From assembly GCA_023205875.1 (NCBI GenBank), contig CP060763.1, positions 62,001 through 126,000 of the forward strand: 64,000 nt of DNA, in the 5' to 3' direction. The position numbers and the translations under genes are program-made. Under the pieces are notes generated by a model, which saw only the letters and a list, made by a program, of their open reading frames with translations, was not told where the DNA came from and did not search any database. Shown one piece after another: positions 10,661 through 23,600 of this stretch. Within the stretch, counting starts at the first letter, position 1. Each line of letters starts with the position of its first letter. This stretch comes from Chloropicon primus (Eukaryota > Chlorophyta > Chloropicophyceae > Chloropicales > Chloropicaceae).

Positions 10661-10857
10661 CAATCCCTCCCTCCCTCCCTCCTAAGTTCCCCCTGAGTGA
10701 GTGAGGTTGACTGCCTTGAGGAGAAACGGGGGATTTATAATTTCACGATCGACGTGGTGCGTGGCGGAGAAGGGGCGAGCACTTGGAGAGGCTTGGGTCG
10801 CAAGGGACGGCGGAGAGCGTACCATAGAGGTCAACAGGTGGAAAGTAGACCTCAAGG

Positions 10858-10871
10858 GCTTTCGAACGAGC
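10858..10871. promoter_or_regulatory. GCTTTCGAACGAGC box, 63 bp before the SelT start
   Basis: Imperfect copy of the recurrent palindrome, followed by TCTTACTTGAGGG. It is the closest such box to a start codon in the window. Confidence 0.4.
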
Positions 10872-10933
10872 TCTTACTTGAGGGATTTCGACCACGGGAA
10901 GACACGCTTGCTCCAGGGGAGGAGACGGTGGGT

Positions 10934-11776
10934 ATGGCTGGAGCAGGCCGAAGGGGTTTGAACCTCGCGGTGGTGGCGTTGGGCGTTTTCCTTCTCGTCG
11001 GGAGGGACTCCTTGAACGACGTCTTCGCACCCATCATTAAGGAAAAATCATTCAGGTCCGATGGCCTCTTTCAAGTCGGGGCAAACTTGAAGGAGGTCTT
11101 CACGGGAGAAGCCATGCTGCAGAACTACATGGAGCAAATGTCCAGAGGACCTAAGTCCGTGCACATGTCATTCTGTGCCTCGTGAGGCTACTCCAAGCTG
11201 GCGGAAAACGTAAGAACAAGAAGAAGCCAATCATTCACTCACTCGTTCGTTCGTTCGTTCTCGTTCTCGTGGGTGGGACTCTGACTCTTGAGCTTGACTT
11301 GTCTCTCTGTCTCTTGTCTTTTGGTGGATGGATGGGTGATGACTGGCGTGTTTCATGGTGTGCAGTTGAAGCAGCAATACCTCCAAAATCATCCAGAGTT
11401 GGAGGTAACTTTTTCCATTTATCCCACTGCTCCTTGGAAGGAGAAGTTGGCCATGGTGATCAACGTCTTGTCGTGGGTCGCTATCGTGCTTTTGTTCTGG
11501 GGCGACTCGATATTTGCCAAGCTTGGCATGAGGCCGCCCGCCCTCTACGAGTTCTTCATGAACTTTGAGGACGTCAGGAACAGCAAGATGCTTGTCACCC
11601 TGGCAATATTCTTTTTGAACTCGTTCGCGCAGGGAAACTTGCACAAGACCGGAGCTTTCGAGGTCTACTACAACTCGACGCCAGTGTATTCGAAGCTCGC
11701 GCAGGGGGTGGGGAAGAGGGTGGTCATGAAAGACATGCTCGACGGTCTTGAGGCGGCGATGGGTGCCTCAAAGTAG
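10934..11776 (+). CDS. SELENOT: Selenoprotein T, ER thioredoxin-like oxidoreductase, with in-frame UGA (Sec)
   Basis: Exons 10934-11209 and 11366-11776 join in phase 0 (GTAAGA donor, TGCAG acceptor, 156-nt intron) and give 228 residues if the TGA at 11183 is read as selenocysteine. That TGA lies in FCAS-U-GYSKLAEN, which matches the Cys-x-x-Sec-GY redox motif of SelT. The match continues downstream across the intron: FWGDSIFAKLGMRPP and, most diagnostic, HKTGAFEVYYNSTPVYSKL, corresponding to the TGAFE-(x)n-PVWSKL block of animal SelT. An N-terminal hydrophobic segment (LAVVALGVFLLVG) and the central one (VLSWVAIVLLFWG) agree with an ER membrane location. A SECIS element must lie in the 3' UTR for readthrough; I could not fix one by eye. 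Confidence 0.88.
11183..11185 (+). other. UGA selenocysteine codon in the Cys-x-x-Sec motif
   Basis: TGT GCC TCG TGA GGC TAC reads C-A-S-U-G-Y. Strong SelT homology continues in the same frame for 8 codons and then through the next exon, so TGA is not the end of the protein. Confidence 0.88.
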
Positions 11777-12320
11777 GACTGCGGCATCGGGGAGAAGCGC
11801 CCCGGGCTATCGGCGCCGAATCAAACTTGAGAGGGGCTGCACCGCCCTTTTTTGGTTCAAGGCGCCCGGGCTTTCCCGCCCGCTCCTTGTGGCGCACGCA
11901 CTCGCCATCCTTTGGTGTGCTTTGCTGGTGGGTTGATATTACATGACGAGCGGATTCTGAAACTTTCACAAAGTGGTTTCCCTCCGAAGAAGAAGAGCCA
12001 GGTCCCGCAATTCTGGAATGGAGTCGGTGCCGTCGCTCGCTCGAGCGACGCGCTCCGGCTCGTTGCGGCCTGGAGACATGTTCAACAAGCAGCACTGGGT
12101 GCACACCCGAAGGAGAAGGCAGTCGTTTGCACGGGGACAGCGCGGGGGCACGCCCCCGGCGACCACCTTTCTATAATATGAACAAGATGCAAGACAAAAA
12201 GCTTTTGTTTACCCGAGATCTTTTCTTTCCCTTTCTATCCGCGGTGGCTTGGGGCCATCCCCCCCCGGTTTCCTCAAGAAACCACGCGGCCTCGCTCGCC
12301 CGCCGGGTGCACACACTTCC
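11777..12320. other. Convergent 3' region of SelT and TRAPPC1, expected to hold the SECIS
   Basis: Stem-loops visible by eye are CGGGG/CCCCG near 11798-11814, CTTGA/TTCAAG around 11827-11862 and GTCGCT/AGCGAC near 12032-12050. An ATGA at about 11942, with AA some 17 nt later and a GA further on, is the only loosely SECIS-like arrangement; its stem is weak. No coding sequence is supported. Confidence 0.4.
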
Positions 12321-12923
12321 TCAGCCCAGGGACTTGATGAGCTTGTTCAGGTTCTGGACAAACTGCTCGCACTCGAACGGCTCGCCGACTGTGTACAGGG
12401 GGTTCTTGACGACGTACTCGCAGTACAGGTTGGAGTATATCTGCCACATGTGCTTCTCCAGGTTGCCGAGGTCCGTGCTCGTGTTCAGCACGATCTTGAT
12501 GCCGGAGGGCGAGTCCAAGTAGTGCAGCTTGTAGCAGTCCGTCGTGAACGACCGGAAGGAGCAACCCTCGCCGTGCGGAGTCGGCGCACCTAGAGGACGT
12601 TTCACCTCCCTGGATGCCAATCGTTAGAGGCAACATCACAAAGAAGAAGAAGAAGCAAGAACAAAAAGCAACCCGGTCAGTTCAGTCCGAGCGAACTGCT
12701 TTTTGAATTCAGTCGAGTTGAGTTGCCTTGGGTTGAAGAAGACTCACCTGGTGGGGTCGATGGCGGTGCAGACGTTTTTGAGACTGAACAGGAGTCCGAA
12801 CATCATCTTGGCGTCATCTACGAGGGTCCCCGCCCCGTCCTTGACATGCTTCGGCCGGGACCACTCCTGGTAGTGCAAGCACACCCCATCCCTGTTGAAG
12901 ATATACATGTTGTAACACACCAT
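12321..12923 (-). CDS. TRAPPC1: TRAPP complex subunit 1 (Bet5 homologue), 2 exons
   Basis: Exons 12923-12748 and 12609-12321 join through a GTGAGT...CCAG intron of 138 nt and give 154 residues, the normal size for Bet5/TRAPPC1 (about 145-160). Diagnostic blocks are the N-terminal YNMYIFNRDGVCLHYQEW, KMMFGLLFSLKN, and the C-terminal YKLHYLDSPSGIKIVLNT and IYSNLYCEYVVKNPLY. The protein is a longin-like core subunit of the TRAPP tethering complexes that activate Rab1/Ypt1 in ER-Golgi transport. Relative to yeast and animals, a short insert REVKRPLGAPTPHGEG sits at the splice junction. The gene is convergent with SelT. Confidence 0.92.
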
Positions 12924-12966
12924 GCTCTTCCTTCCTTCCTTCCTCGCTGGATGGAACCACAGTGAA

Positions 12967-13056
12967 CGACGCCGATGCCGATGCCGATGCCAATGAAGAT
13001 GATGATGAAGATGCCGATGAAGATGATGACGCTGGTGGCGATGCTGGTGGCGATGC
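12967..13056. repeat. GATGCC/GATGAT hexamer-trimer microsatellite
   Basis: Imperfect GAT-GCC, GAT-GAT and GAT-GCT runs immediately upstream of TRAPPC1. They create artificial Asp/Ala- and His-rich frames. Confidence 0.8.
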
Positions 13057-13394
13057 TGGTGCCTGTCTTGATGCAAAGGAGGAAGAGAGTTCCAGTCCAA
13101 GGGATCACCTCTCTCTGGTCCTAAATCCTCACCAGAACGTCGTAATCTTTCGAGCGAGGGGTCAAACGAAAGAGAATGAGATGAAGATTATAATAATGAC
13201 CCTCAATCACTTCCTCCTTCCCCCGCCGAACGACAAACTCCCGCCGAACCACGCCGTCCTTTCCCTCCCTCGCCCTGGTTTGGCGCCAAACCGCTCGACA
13301 CTCTGAGTCAGGAAGAGTAACTTCACAACTGAATGGGTAAAATTGTAGGCACGATCCGAACAATTAACGTCAAAAAGAGAACCTTAATACGACG

Positions 13395-13524
13395 ATGAGA
13401 GACGTCACATTCGAACGTCCCGTTTAATGTCTCTCATAAAACTAGGGATTTGAATGAAAATGATTTTGATTGTTTATGAGGGTTAGATATTCAAGTAGGA
13501 GACATTACCTTTCGAAAATGTCTC
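13395..13524. repeat. Two inverted repeats sharing ATGAGA(GA)CATT arms in an AT-rich island
   Basis: Arms ATGAGAGAC (13395-13403) and GTCTCTCAT (13429-13437) pair perfectly. About 60 bp further on, GAGACATT (13499-13506) pairs with AATGTCTC (13517-13524). The arms of the two hairpins are variants of each other. The surrounding 230 bp is distinctly AT-rich compared with its flanks. Confidence 0.6.
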
Positions 13525-13835
13525 ATGTAGAAATGGTCCCCTGAGATGGAAACACTACTGGGGACCCTCGTCGTTTGCCGCGGGGTTTGGTGGTTCGGCT
13601 TCTTTGGTCCGCGGCCTGGCCCTATTCCCTTAATCGATGCCAAGGTTTGCCTCGGAGACCGCGTCTTTCCCTCCGCCACCTTCAAAACCGCTTCCCTCCT
13701 CCTCCTCCTCACTCCTCTTTCTCCAAGGTGAAGCCGAGGTAAGGAATTCATTCCCTTCACCTTGCTTGCTTGAAACGACAACGACGGAGGAGAAAGGTCG
13801 AGTGAAGGATGGCATCACGATATTCTTCGTCTCTT

Positions 13836-13850
13836 GCTCTTTCCAAAGAG
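13836..13850. promoter_or_regulatory. GCTCTTTCCAAAGAG box upstream of the giant gene
   Basis: Near-palindromic copy of the recurrent box. A second, weaker copy (GCTCTTTTCGAAGC) lies at about 14049, and both follow CGTCTCTT. Confidence 0.4.
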
Positions 13851-14326
13851 TGTACTCTTGTCGAATTCGACGCAGTGGAGAGGAATCCAGACCAGTGGAC
13901 TCGTCTTGGGTTCCCATCCCTTCCCTGGAACCCAAGACGAGTGAAGAGTGAAGTGAATGCCTCACTTCACTCTTCACTTCACTTCACTTCACTTCACTGC
14001 TCGGAAGACTGCAGGGAGGAACGAACCCGAAATGAACCTCGTCTCTTGCTCTTTTCGAAGCATGGGTCCCGAGGATGGTACTTTGTCCTGATACTGATAC
14101 AACTTTGTTTCCTGCAATGGCGTATGTTTCATGTTTCATGTTTCATGGTTTTCCAAAGGACAGACAGACAGGCACTGAGGTGTGAGGAAGCACAAGAGTG
14201 TGTTCGTTCGTGTCTGCTTGATCACAGAGGTTGGATCCATTGGTGTCTCGTGAGAACTCGAACTCGAACTCACCAACCCACGCCAACCCAAGCAGCTTGA
14301 GTTGTGTGTCAGCTTGACTTGTTCCT

Positions 14327-14330
<4 letters not shown>

Positions 14331-14368
<38 letters not shown>
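14331..14368. repeat. GA dinucleotide microsatellite
   Basis: Nineteen uninterrupted AG units about 255 bp before the giant gene start. Confidence 0.95.
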
Positions 14369-14370
<2 letters not shown>

Positions 14371-14622
14371 TGTGACGTTGCTGCTTGCTGGTGACATGAA
14401 TTGAATCGAATTGCGTCGTGTTTCGTTGTGTGAAAGAAAAGTATGAGTCTTGCCGTGGTTGCTTGGTTGGGTTGCGGGTCAACCTGAAGGAAGGGAAGGG
14501 AGACAGAAGGTATACGAGGGAGTAGGATGAGTTGTGAGGGAAAGGGTGTCCTGAGGGCACCAGCGAGGACGAGGATGGGGAGGAAATCGAGGAATGGTCT
14601 GAAGCAGGAGGGACGAAGGACC

Positions 14623-17600
14623 ATGGCCAAGAGCCTTCTCTCGGGAACCTACGCGTTGACGCTTTGTATATTAGTACTACTATTGTCGCCCACCAAGGTT
14701 GGAGCTTGGATCACCTTGGACGGAGGCGAGAACGTTACGCTCCACGGGAACACGAACGTGGGGCCCCCGGACACGATGGAGAAGTACGATCTGAACGTGT
14801 ACGGAGACGTGAGAGTGGGAAGAACAGAGAGCCTGGACCCGTTTGCGGTGACGCCGGGCATGCTAGTCGAGGGAGCTATCACTGCTTCGAGGATTGTGCT
14901 CAAGGACAGCGGCAGCGGTGACGCCGAGCTCGACGAGGCTAGCTCCCTCTTGTCGTCCATGGCAGGGGACACCGTGCCCGACTTCGTCTTTGTGGCGACG
15001 GCGGCGGACGTGTCTTCCATGGGGTTCACCGAGAACCACACGGTGGGTTTTTACAGGCAAGAAGGCTCTGAGAGCGATCCGGAGAACATCGCTTTGTCCG
15101 ACATCTTCACGGTGAAGCTTGGCGTCAGGGACCTCGAGGATGGCACGCCGAACAAGGGCCACGTCGACATCAACGTTGCTGGTGACACGTCCAAGTTCGG
15201 ACTCAGGGCCAAGATGGGGGACGGCAACTCGGCGACGTTGACTTTCTCGGAGCAACAGGAGCAGGAGGATCCAGCGAGCGAGGAAGAGCCCATTGGTTTT
15301 CAGTACAGCTTGGGGACGGACAATAGCATGCTTAGCGTGGGGGGAAACTATTCTCTGTTCTCATTCGTGGACGAGAGGCCAAAAGATGAGATGGAAATCA
15401 GGTCAGACCACCTCGCGTCGTACATCGAGGTGCCGAGGGCCAAGCTCAATGCCAGCGCGGACGGAAGCACGACGCTCACGCTGCAGGCGCCCCAATCGAG
15501 TAGGTTGTCCCCGGAATTCAGGCCGGGCGAGGCTGGCGCGAGGATGGAAATGGTCCAAGGGGACACGACCTTTTTCATCGCAAACGTGCCAGAGGCGGAG
15601 CAGGATGTGATCAAGTTTGGCGTCAATGATCACATGGCCATGACGACCGAGGACGGCGATGGCGAGGTCTCCTTCATGGAGGTGTACAAGTCAGCGATAC
15701 AGCTGATTCCTCAAGAGAAGGCTGGCGCAGTGGTGATCGGTGCAGAGGACGCTGACACGGGGAGTGGGGGCTCTGACTACAAAGGCGCGACCTTGAGCAT
15801 AGGAAAGTTGGAAGTTATGCACCAATCGGACGAGCAGTCTCCTTACGGCGAGTACGTCGAAGGGATGGTCCAGAACTTTGGGGTGATGGAGCTCACAACA
15901 AAGTATACGACTGGCAATTACCCTCTCTACATGTCGAGCGGTAACCATGTCAAGGTTCATGCTCCAAACTTGTATGTCGGGGATGGCCTCGTCAGTGAGA
16001 TTCCATCGCCGGGGGCAGAGCCGGGAGCTGTCGTCCTCGGGGGAGGGGCGATCCAGCTGAACGGCACAGGAGTCACGCAGACGGGCGCTGACTTTCCTCT
16101 GTACCTTCATTCAGAAAATACCGAAGGCAATTTGGCTTCTTCGGGTGTCAGGCTGAGCGGAACGTATAAATTTGGTGTTGGGGACATCAATGTTATCGAC
16201 GACGCCTCTGCTGGCGCCGACGAGTCTTCTGAGGTCGAAAGATCGCCAAGGAGGATCACATCCGCGGGCTCACTGAGAATCACCGCCTTTGACCAGGAGC
16301 ACTCCCCGGACGAGATTCCAAGCTACGGGAGTGGAGAGGCACAGGAGGCAGATGGAAACATGTTCGGTTACGAGCTCTACGTGGATGGTAACGAGGTCAC
16401 AGGAAAGGCCAGGATGAGGGTCGGGAATGCAGTTTGGCACGATGGCTACGAAGAGACGTTCACTGATGTAGTGATGGACGGCGTCTCCATAGTAGAAGAA
16501 GCCCCCTCGGGTCCTGCCACCCTCATCGCTGTAGGCTCAGACCTGGGAAGTGTCAGCGGCGCACCCACAGAGGACCAGTCTGTGGACCCAGTGCCTCAGC
16601 ACCACTCTGGACTTTTAGTGATTCGTTCCAAGAGGGAAGTCAGGATGGACGATGGCTCCAAGCTCAGGATCGGTGTTCCCTCGAACTCTATTCACATCAA
16701 TGGTACAGATCAGTCCATGTACGGTGACGACGAGTCAGAGCCCTTGAAGTTTCACGCGCACTTGGGCCTTGAAGTCGGGTCTGCAGAGGGAGCCATGAGA
16801 TCAGCAATCAGGGAGAGAGTCACCAAGGAATCCAACCCAGAACTCGGTACGTTTGGTCACCCAAGCGTTTTGCTGAGGGACATCGAAGTCGATGGGTGCA
16901 GCATTCCAAATGCAACAGCAGATCTTGGAGACGACTACACGAAAAGCATCTATGCTGCCAGGAAAAGCTGTGTTTCCAGGATTGGAATTGTGCCTCCCCC
17001 AGAAGGAGAAACACCAAACAAGGAATTGCAGGCTTCGATGGGACGATACGAGGAGGACGGCGAGTTCAAAGAGCTTTATCTGACGTCCAATAATTATGTT
17101 GATATTGATGGGAGGTCCAGGCTGAAAATTGGAGGGATGTTCTTTGATGGAGCTGGTGCTCACCCGGATGACTACGAGAACGCTTTCAGTGAGTCGTCTG
17201 ATCGCCAGCCTTCTGATCAGTGGGATTACTCGAAGGGAGATAGGAAGAATACCCTTCGTGGAGACTCTGGCTTGTTCATCGACGGTGGTCGCCAGAGTGG
17301 CAACGTCAGCATCTCTGGCGGATCAAGCAGAGAGGATGCAGTAACAGGAGGAAACGTCATTATCAGCTCAGGTGGAAGCGGTGCTGCTGGACTATGGTCA
17401 GGTGACTCGGGCGACGTTTCCATCGCTACTAGTCCAGGAGGAGAAGATTTCGGAAAGAGTGGTACCGCGTCTTTTGCAAGTGGAAACACAACAGATGGGC
17501 ACACCGGAGAGGTCGTGATATCGTCTGGATTTGCGCATGGGCAAGCTTCTGACTCGGGGAGCATCTCTCTCACCGTTGGAGCATCTGAGGGCGGAAAAGC

Positions 17601-20600
17601 TGGTAACATGAATTTCCGGATTCAGCCCTCTCAAGGCTCTGGGAGAGACGGGGGAAGTACTTACTTGACCTCTGGATCAGCCCAAGGTAGGGGTGGTGCT
17701 GGAGGCAGCGTCTTCATAGCGTCCGGTTCTGCTGCAGAAACGGCAGAGGCCGCTGGGGGTGACATTAACATCAACGCCGGGGATTCGCTAACAGCGAAAG
17801 ATAAGCTGGGTGCCCACGGTGGTCAGGTTGTCATCAGAAGTGGCCATTCCGCTGGAAACTCTGGCGGCGAAATAATAATCGTCTCTGGGAACACCACTGC
17901 AATGAACGAGGGGCAAGCAACTGACATTGATGGCGGATACACAAGAAGTGGAAACATCAACATCACGTCTAGTTATGTTGACAATGCATACACAGGGTCT
18001 GTCTCCATGACTACCGGGGATTCGCTTACTGGAATCTCTGGGGATGTGAAGATTGGTGCAGGCTCAGGTATGCAGAGTGGGGCTAATGTCACTATTTCTG
18101 CTGGAGGCGCCCACGACAATACTGCCAGTCCTGTTGCTGTACAATCTGGAACGAGCTACTACAAAGAGATGAGGGAGCTAGCTGATGTTGAGGCTGCACC
18201 AATGGCAGGATCTGTCCAGCTCGTCGGTGGAAGGGCAGCAAATGGCATTTATGGCCACGGAGGAAACGTTACAACTTCTGGCGGTCAAGGAGCATCCTAT
18301 GGAGGTCACGCCCATCTCATTGGTGGAAATGTCAATGATGGATCTGGTGCACACACGAGGTTGCACGGAGGCTCCTTGTTTCTTTCCTCAGGTTCCGGGA
18401 CATCTGGGAAAGTTCATTCCGGAAGCATTGAGATGAAAACATCGGATGGAGGAAGTGCTGGAGGAGCAGGTTATGTAAACATAACTACGGGGGTCTCCAA
18501 CAGCATGTTTAACTGCGCTGGGCAATACGGCGTGGAAGAATGCATCGGAGGAAATATTACGATGGCCTCTGGGGATAATTTGGCATCAGACGGGGCATTC
18601 CTGGTTCTCAATGCAGGTAGCACGAAAACCTTTTCAGCTCTGACTGAGAACACTGAGCGTGAAACGCCTATTGGTGGACCTATTCTAATGAATGCTGGGT
18701 CTGCATCCTTTGGAGTGGGAGGACAAATAAACATCACTGCAGGTTCTGGGTCTGCCCAGCCTGAGAGGGAAATATTTGGAACTAGGTATGGCGCAGATCA
18801 CAGCCTTCTTGACGAAGCAGGCAAAGTCGGCTACGGTGGTAATGTGACCATCCGAGGCGGAGCTTCTGCATATGATCACGGAGGCAGCGTCAACTTGGTT
18901 TCTGGTGAACCAGGACTTGGTGTTTACTCAACATCAGGAAATATTACCATGACTACTCCGGATGCCACAAACTCAAAGCCAGCTGGTGCAATTCCAGATG
19001 GACCTGACAAGGGTATTAGTGGTAGCATATTCATGAGGACAGGAGAGGGAAAGGAAAGCTCAGGGAATGTTTCAATTTTCACTGGAAATTCAACGGAAGA
19101 TAATACGGGCCATATTTTGCTTCACGGTGGATTTTCCACGTTTGGTGATGGAGGGAGTCTTAATTTCACGTCTGGGCACGGTGGCATAATCAACAATGGA
19201 ACAGACGCTGATGCAAGACTTGATGATGGGGATATCAATCTCGAGGCAGGAAGAAGAGTTGTCATGACAGGTGATTTTGCTGTCGAATTGTATGGTGGAA
19301 ATGCCCTCGATGACACCTACGTAGAATCAACGGAGGAATCAACCCTGAAATATGGTTCAGTAAATGGCAAATACAACGGTGGATATTTGTACTTCCAAGG
19401 AGGAGACTCCGAGCATGCATCCGGGGGAAACGTCACAATGAGGGGTGGAAAGGGTTTGAGCAACAATGGAGGTGATATTAGCCTGGTTACAGGTGTTGGA
19501 AACTCTACAACACAAGTGGAGACCTACAATTCTGAGTACTACTCCCATGACCCAAGTCTTTATAGCAGAGCCAATTCTAACTATGAACACGACAGAGATG
19601 GTCATATTAGAGCAACAAATAACCTTGCATCAAGTGGAGAGTTGAGTCTTGCCACAGCTGATGCCTTTCCTCATATGAACAGAAACTTTTCATCCGGAGT
19701 AAGTGGATCAGCATCACTTCGAACTGGTGCCTCAGGAAGGGGTGATTCTGGGTCACTCACATTTTCAACTGGGGATGCAGTCATGGGTGTTGGTGGAAAC
19801 ATCTCCTTCAGCATCGGCAATGGAACTGATTCAACTGGATATGGAGAATCGGCTGGAAAAGACGGCGGTAGTTTTGTTGTTCGTGCGGGCACTGGCACTG
19901 CTGCAGATCAAAGTGGAGGCCATGTCAATCTCTCTGCGGGATTGGGCGTCTCCTCTTCAAACTCTACGACAAGGGGAGGAAATGTTGTGATAGCTGGGGG
20001 TAATGCAGAAGCTGCAAAGGAGAGGGCGCTCCTGATGTCCCAGGAACCATGGCTTCCGTATGAACGTTTCATCAATGACAACTCAAGCATTGGATACCGA
20101 AGGAACAACGAGAGTCACTCATCTCATGGAAACGAAGATGGCGGAAAAGTCCAACTTCGTGGTGGAGATTCTGACAGAGGTATTGGAGGATCAATTACGC
20201 TTACTGCTGGTGAAAGTCAAATGAACGATGGAGGGAACATCTTACTTACTGGAGGAAAATCAAATGGTGTCCTTGGCGTATGCAATGATTCTATGACTGA
20301 TTGTGACAATGGTGGACACATATATATCTCTGGAGGACAAGCTTTGGCTGCACCTGGAGGTAGCATTGCCCTCACCAGTGGGTTCAGCACATCCACATCT
20401 TCTGGTGACATCACGATAGCTACGCCCACATCTGGCTTTTACGGCATCAGTGGATCCCTCGAACTCCTCTCAGGAAACACAACTGGAGGCAATTCTGGAT
20501 CGTTCTCGTTTGAATCTGGCCAGGCTACAAATGGTGCTGGCGGGATCATTTCACTTAAAGTTGGCGCAGGTGACACAGGTGACGGTGGTAATGTTCTCAT

Positions 20601-23600
20601 CGCTGCAGGTGAGACCACCGATGCTGACTCCGCTGGTGGCAAGATTGCACTCACTGGTGGCATGGGTTCTGATGATTCATCTCCTCATGGTGGTGTTGGT
20701 GGAGACATCGTGTTGACTGGTGGCGAGGCCCTCGGTAATGATGATCAGCATGACGTGGGTGGTGACATCTACTTGTCTGGTGGTCAGGCAGCCTCTGCCC
20801 GCGGTGGTGATCTCGAATTCAACACTGGTTACAGTGAGTCCACCAACAGTGGTTCCATGAGATTGAGCACCGTTGACTCTGGTTCTTCTGGTGTGAGTGG
20901 ATCCATGTCTCTCAGGACGGGTAACACTACCTTAGGAGAGTCTGGTGCGATTGAGCTTGAGACTGGTGTTGGCACTGGAGGCTCTGGTGGCGACCTTCGT
21001 TTCAAGGTTGGTACCGGTAACTCTGGTGACGGTGGTGATATCCTGTTCAGGGCAGGTGAGACCACTGATGCTGACTCTGCTGGTGGCAAGATTGCACTTA
21101 GTGGAGGCAAGGGTTCTAGCAATTCCTCTGATCATGGTGGTGTTGGTGGAGACATCTTGTTGACTGGTGGTGAGGCCCTCGGCAATGATGACCAGCATGA
21201 CGTGGGTGGTGACATCTACTTGTCTGGTGGTCAGGCAGCCTCTGCCCGCGGTGGTGACATTGAATTCAACACTGGTTACAGTGAGTCCACCAACAGTGGC
21301 TCCATGAGATTGAGTACTGTGAATTCTGGTTCTTCTGGTGTGAGTGGATCCATGTCTCTCAGGACGGGTAACACTACCTTAGGAGAGTCTGGTGCGATTG
21401 CTCTTGAGACTGGTGTTGGCACTGGAGGCTCTGGTGGCGACCTTCGTTTCAAGGTTGGTACCGGTAACTCTGGTGACGGTGGTGATATCCTGTTCAGGGC
21501 AGGTGAGACCACCGATGCTGACTCTGCTGGTGGCAAGATTGCACTCACTGGTGGCGAAGGCTCAGATGGTCTGTCTGCGTATGGTGGTCGTGGTGGAGAA
21601 ATTATTGTGAATGGAGGCGAAGCGTTTGGACTCAATAGCGAAACCGATATTGGAGGCGACATCCATATTTCTGGTGGTCAAGCCTCCTCTGCCCGTGGTG
21701 GTGACATTGAGGTGAACACAGGATACAGTGAGTCCACCAACAGTGGCTCCATGAGGTTGAGCACTCAAGAATCGGGTTACACGGGTGTTAGTGGGAATAT
21801 CAGTTTAGCAACTGGGAACGCATATGATGGTGGGTCTGGCTTGATTGAGCTTGAGACTGGTGAGGGTATTGGAGGGTCTGGTGGCGACCTTCGTTTCAAG
21901 GTTGGTACCGGTTACTCTGGTGACGGTGGTGATATCCTGTTCAGGGCAGGTGAGACCACTGATGACGATTCTGCTGGTGGCAAGATTGCACTCACTGGAG
22001 GCAAGGGTTTGAGTCCTGTTGATTTTGGAGGTGTTGGTGGAGACATCTTGTTGACTGGTGGTGAAGCACTAGGACAATCATCAACTTCTGATTTTGGTGG
22101 TGACATCTACTTGTCTGGTGGTCAGGCAGCCTCTGCCCGCGGTGGTGACATTGAATTCAACACTGGTTACAGTGAGTCCACCAACAGTGGCTCCATGAGA
22201 TTGAGTACTGTGAATTCTGGTTCTTCTGGTGTGAGTGGATCCATGTCTCTCAGGACGGGCAACACCACAAACGGAGAGTCTGGTGCGATTTCTCTTGAGA
22301 CCGGTGAGGGTGTTGATGGTTCTGGTGGCGACCTTCGTTTCAAGGTTGGTACCGGAGATGCTGAGAAAGGTGGTGATATCCTTTTAAATGCTGGAGAATC
22401 TAGTGCTCCTTTTGATGGAGTGGGTGGAAACATCAATTTGACAGCAGGAGCTCAAACCAATAATGGCATGCTTTCTTACAAAAAAAGTGGCGGTGGAATC
22501 ATATCTTTAAGGGGAGGAGAAGCACATGCTACTGCGCCCGGAGAAGGTGTTGGTGGGGATATTTTCTTGACAGGAGGTCGAGCACAAATGGACCGTGGTG
22601 GTGACATTGCGATCAGCACTGGATACAGTAAGTCCACCAACAGTGGTTCCATGAGATTACGCACAGACGACGCTGGAAATCTTGGTGGTATCAGTGGCAA
22701 CATAAGTGTAAAAACTGGAAGCACGTCATCCGGAGAGTCTGGCTTGATTGAGCTTGAAACTGGTGAGGGTGTTGATGGTTCTGGTGGTGACCTTCGTTTC
22801 AAGGTTGGTACCGGTAACTCTGGTGACGGTGGTGATATCCTGTTCAGGGCAGGTGAGACCACCGATGCTGACTCCGCTGGTGGCAAGATTGCACTTAGTG
22901 GAGGCATGGGTTCTGATGATTCCACTCCTGATGGTGGTATGGGCGGTGACATCTTGTTGACTGGTGGCGAGGCCCGTGGCAGCTATAAACATAATGACGT
23001 GGGTGGCGACATCTACTTGTCTGGTGGTCAGGCAGCCTCTGCCCGCGGTGGTGACATTGAATTCAACACAGGATTCAGTGAGTCCACGGACAGTGGTTCC
23101 ATGAGATTGAGCACTGTCAACGCTGGTTCTTCTGGTGTGAGCGGCAACATAAGTGTCAAAACTGGAACCACGACATCCGGAGAGTCTGGTGTGATTGAGC
23201 TTGAGACTGGTGTTGGCAATGGAGGTTCTGGTGGCGACCTTCGTTTCAAGGTTGGTACCGGTAACTCTGGTGACGGTGGTGACATCCTGTTCAGGGCAGG
23301 TGAGACCACCGATGCTGACTCTGCTGGTGGCAAGATTGCACTTAGTGGAGGCAAGGGTTCTGATGATTCATCTCCTCATGGTGGTGTTGGTGGAGACATC
23401 TTGTTGACTGGTGGCGAGGCCCTCGGTAATGATGACCAGCATGACGTGGGTGGTGACATCTACTTGTCTGGTGGTCAGGCAGCCTCTGCCCGCGGTGGTG
23501 ACATTGAATTCAACACTGGTTACAGTCAATCCACGGACAGTGGTTCCATGAGATTGAGTACTGTGAATTCTGGTTCTTCTGGTGTGAGTGGATCCATGTC

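Larger units (their letters stand above)
12924..14622. other. Divergent spacer upstream of the giant gene
   Basis: Contents in order are a GATGCC/GATGAT microsatellite (about 12967-13056), an AT-rich island with inverted repeats (13310-13545), a TTCAC-rich tract (about 13960-14000), two CGTCTCTTGCTCTTT boxes (13829 and 14039) and a GA microsatellite at 14331-14368. No gene is supported. The promoter of the giant gene must lie here. Confidence 0.5.

Noticed and set aside
11186-11210. TGA at 11183 as a real stop, making the upstream exon a separate short gene
   Set aside because: SelT similarity continues in the same frame through GYSKLAEN and the next exon, so selenocysteine is the better reading.
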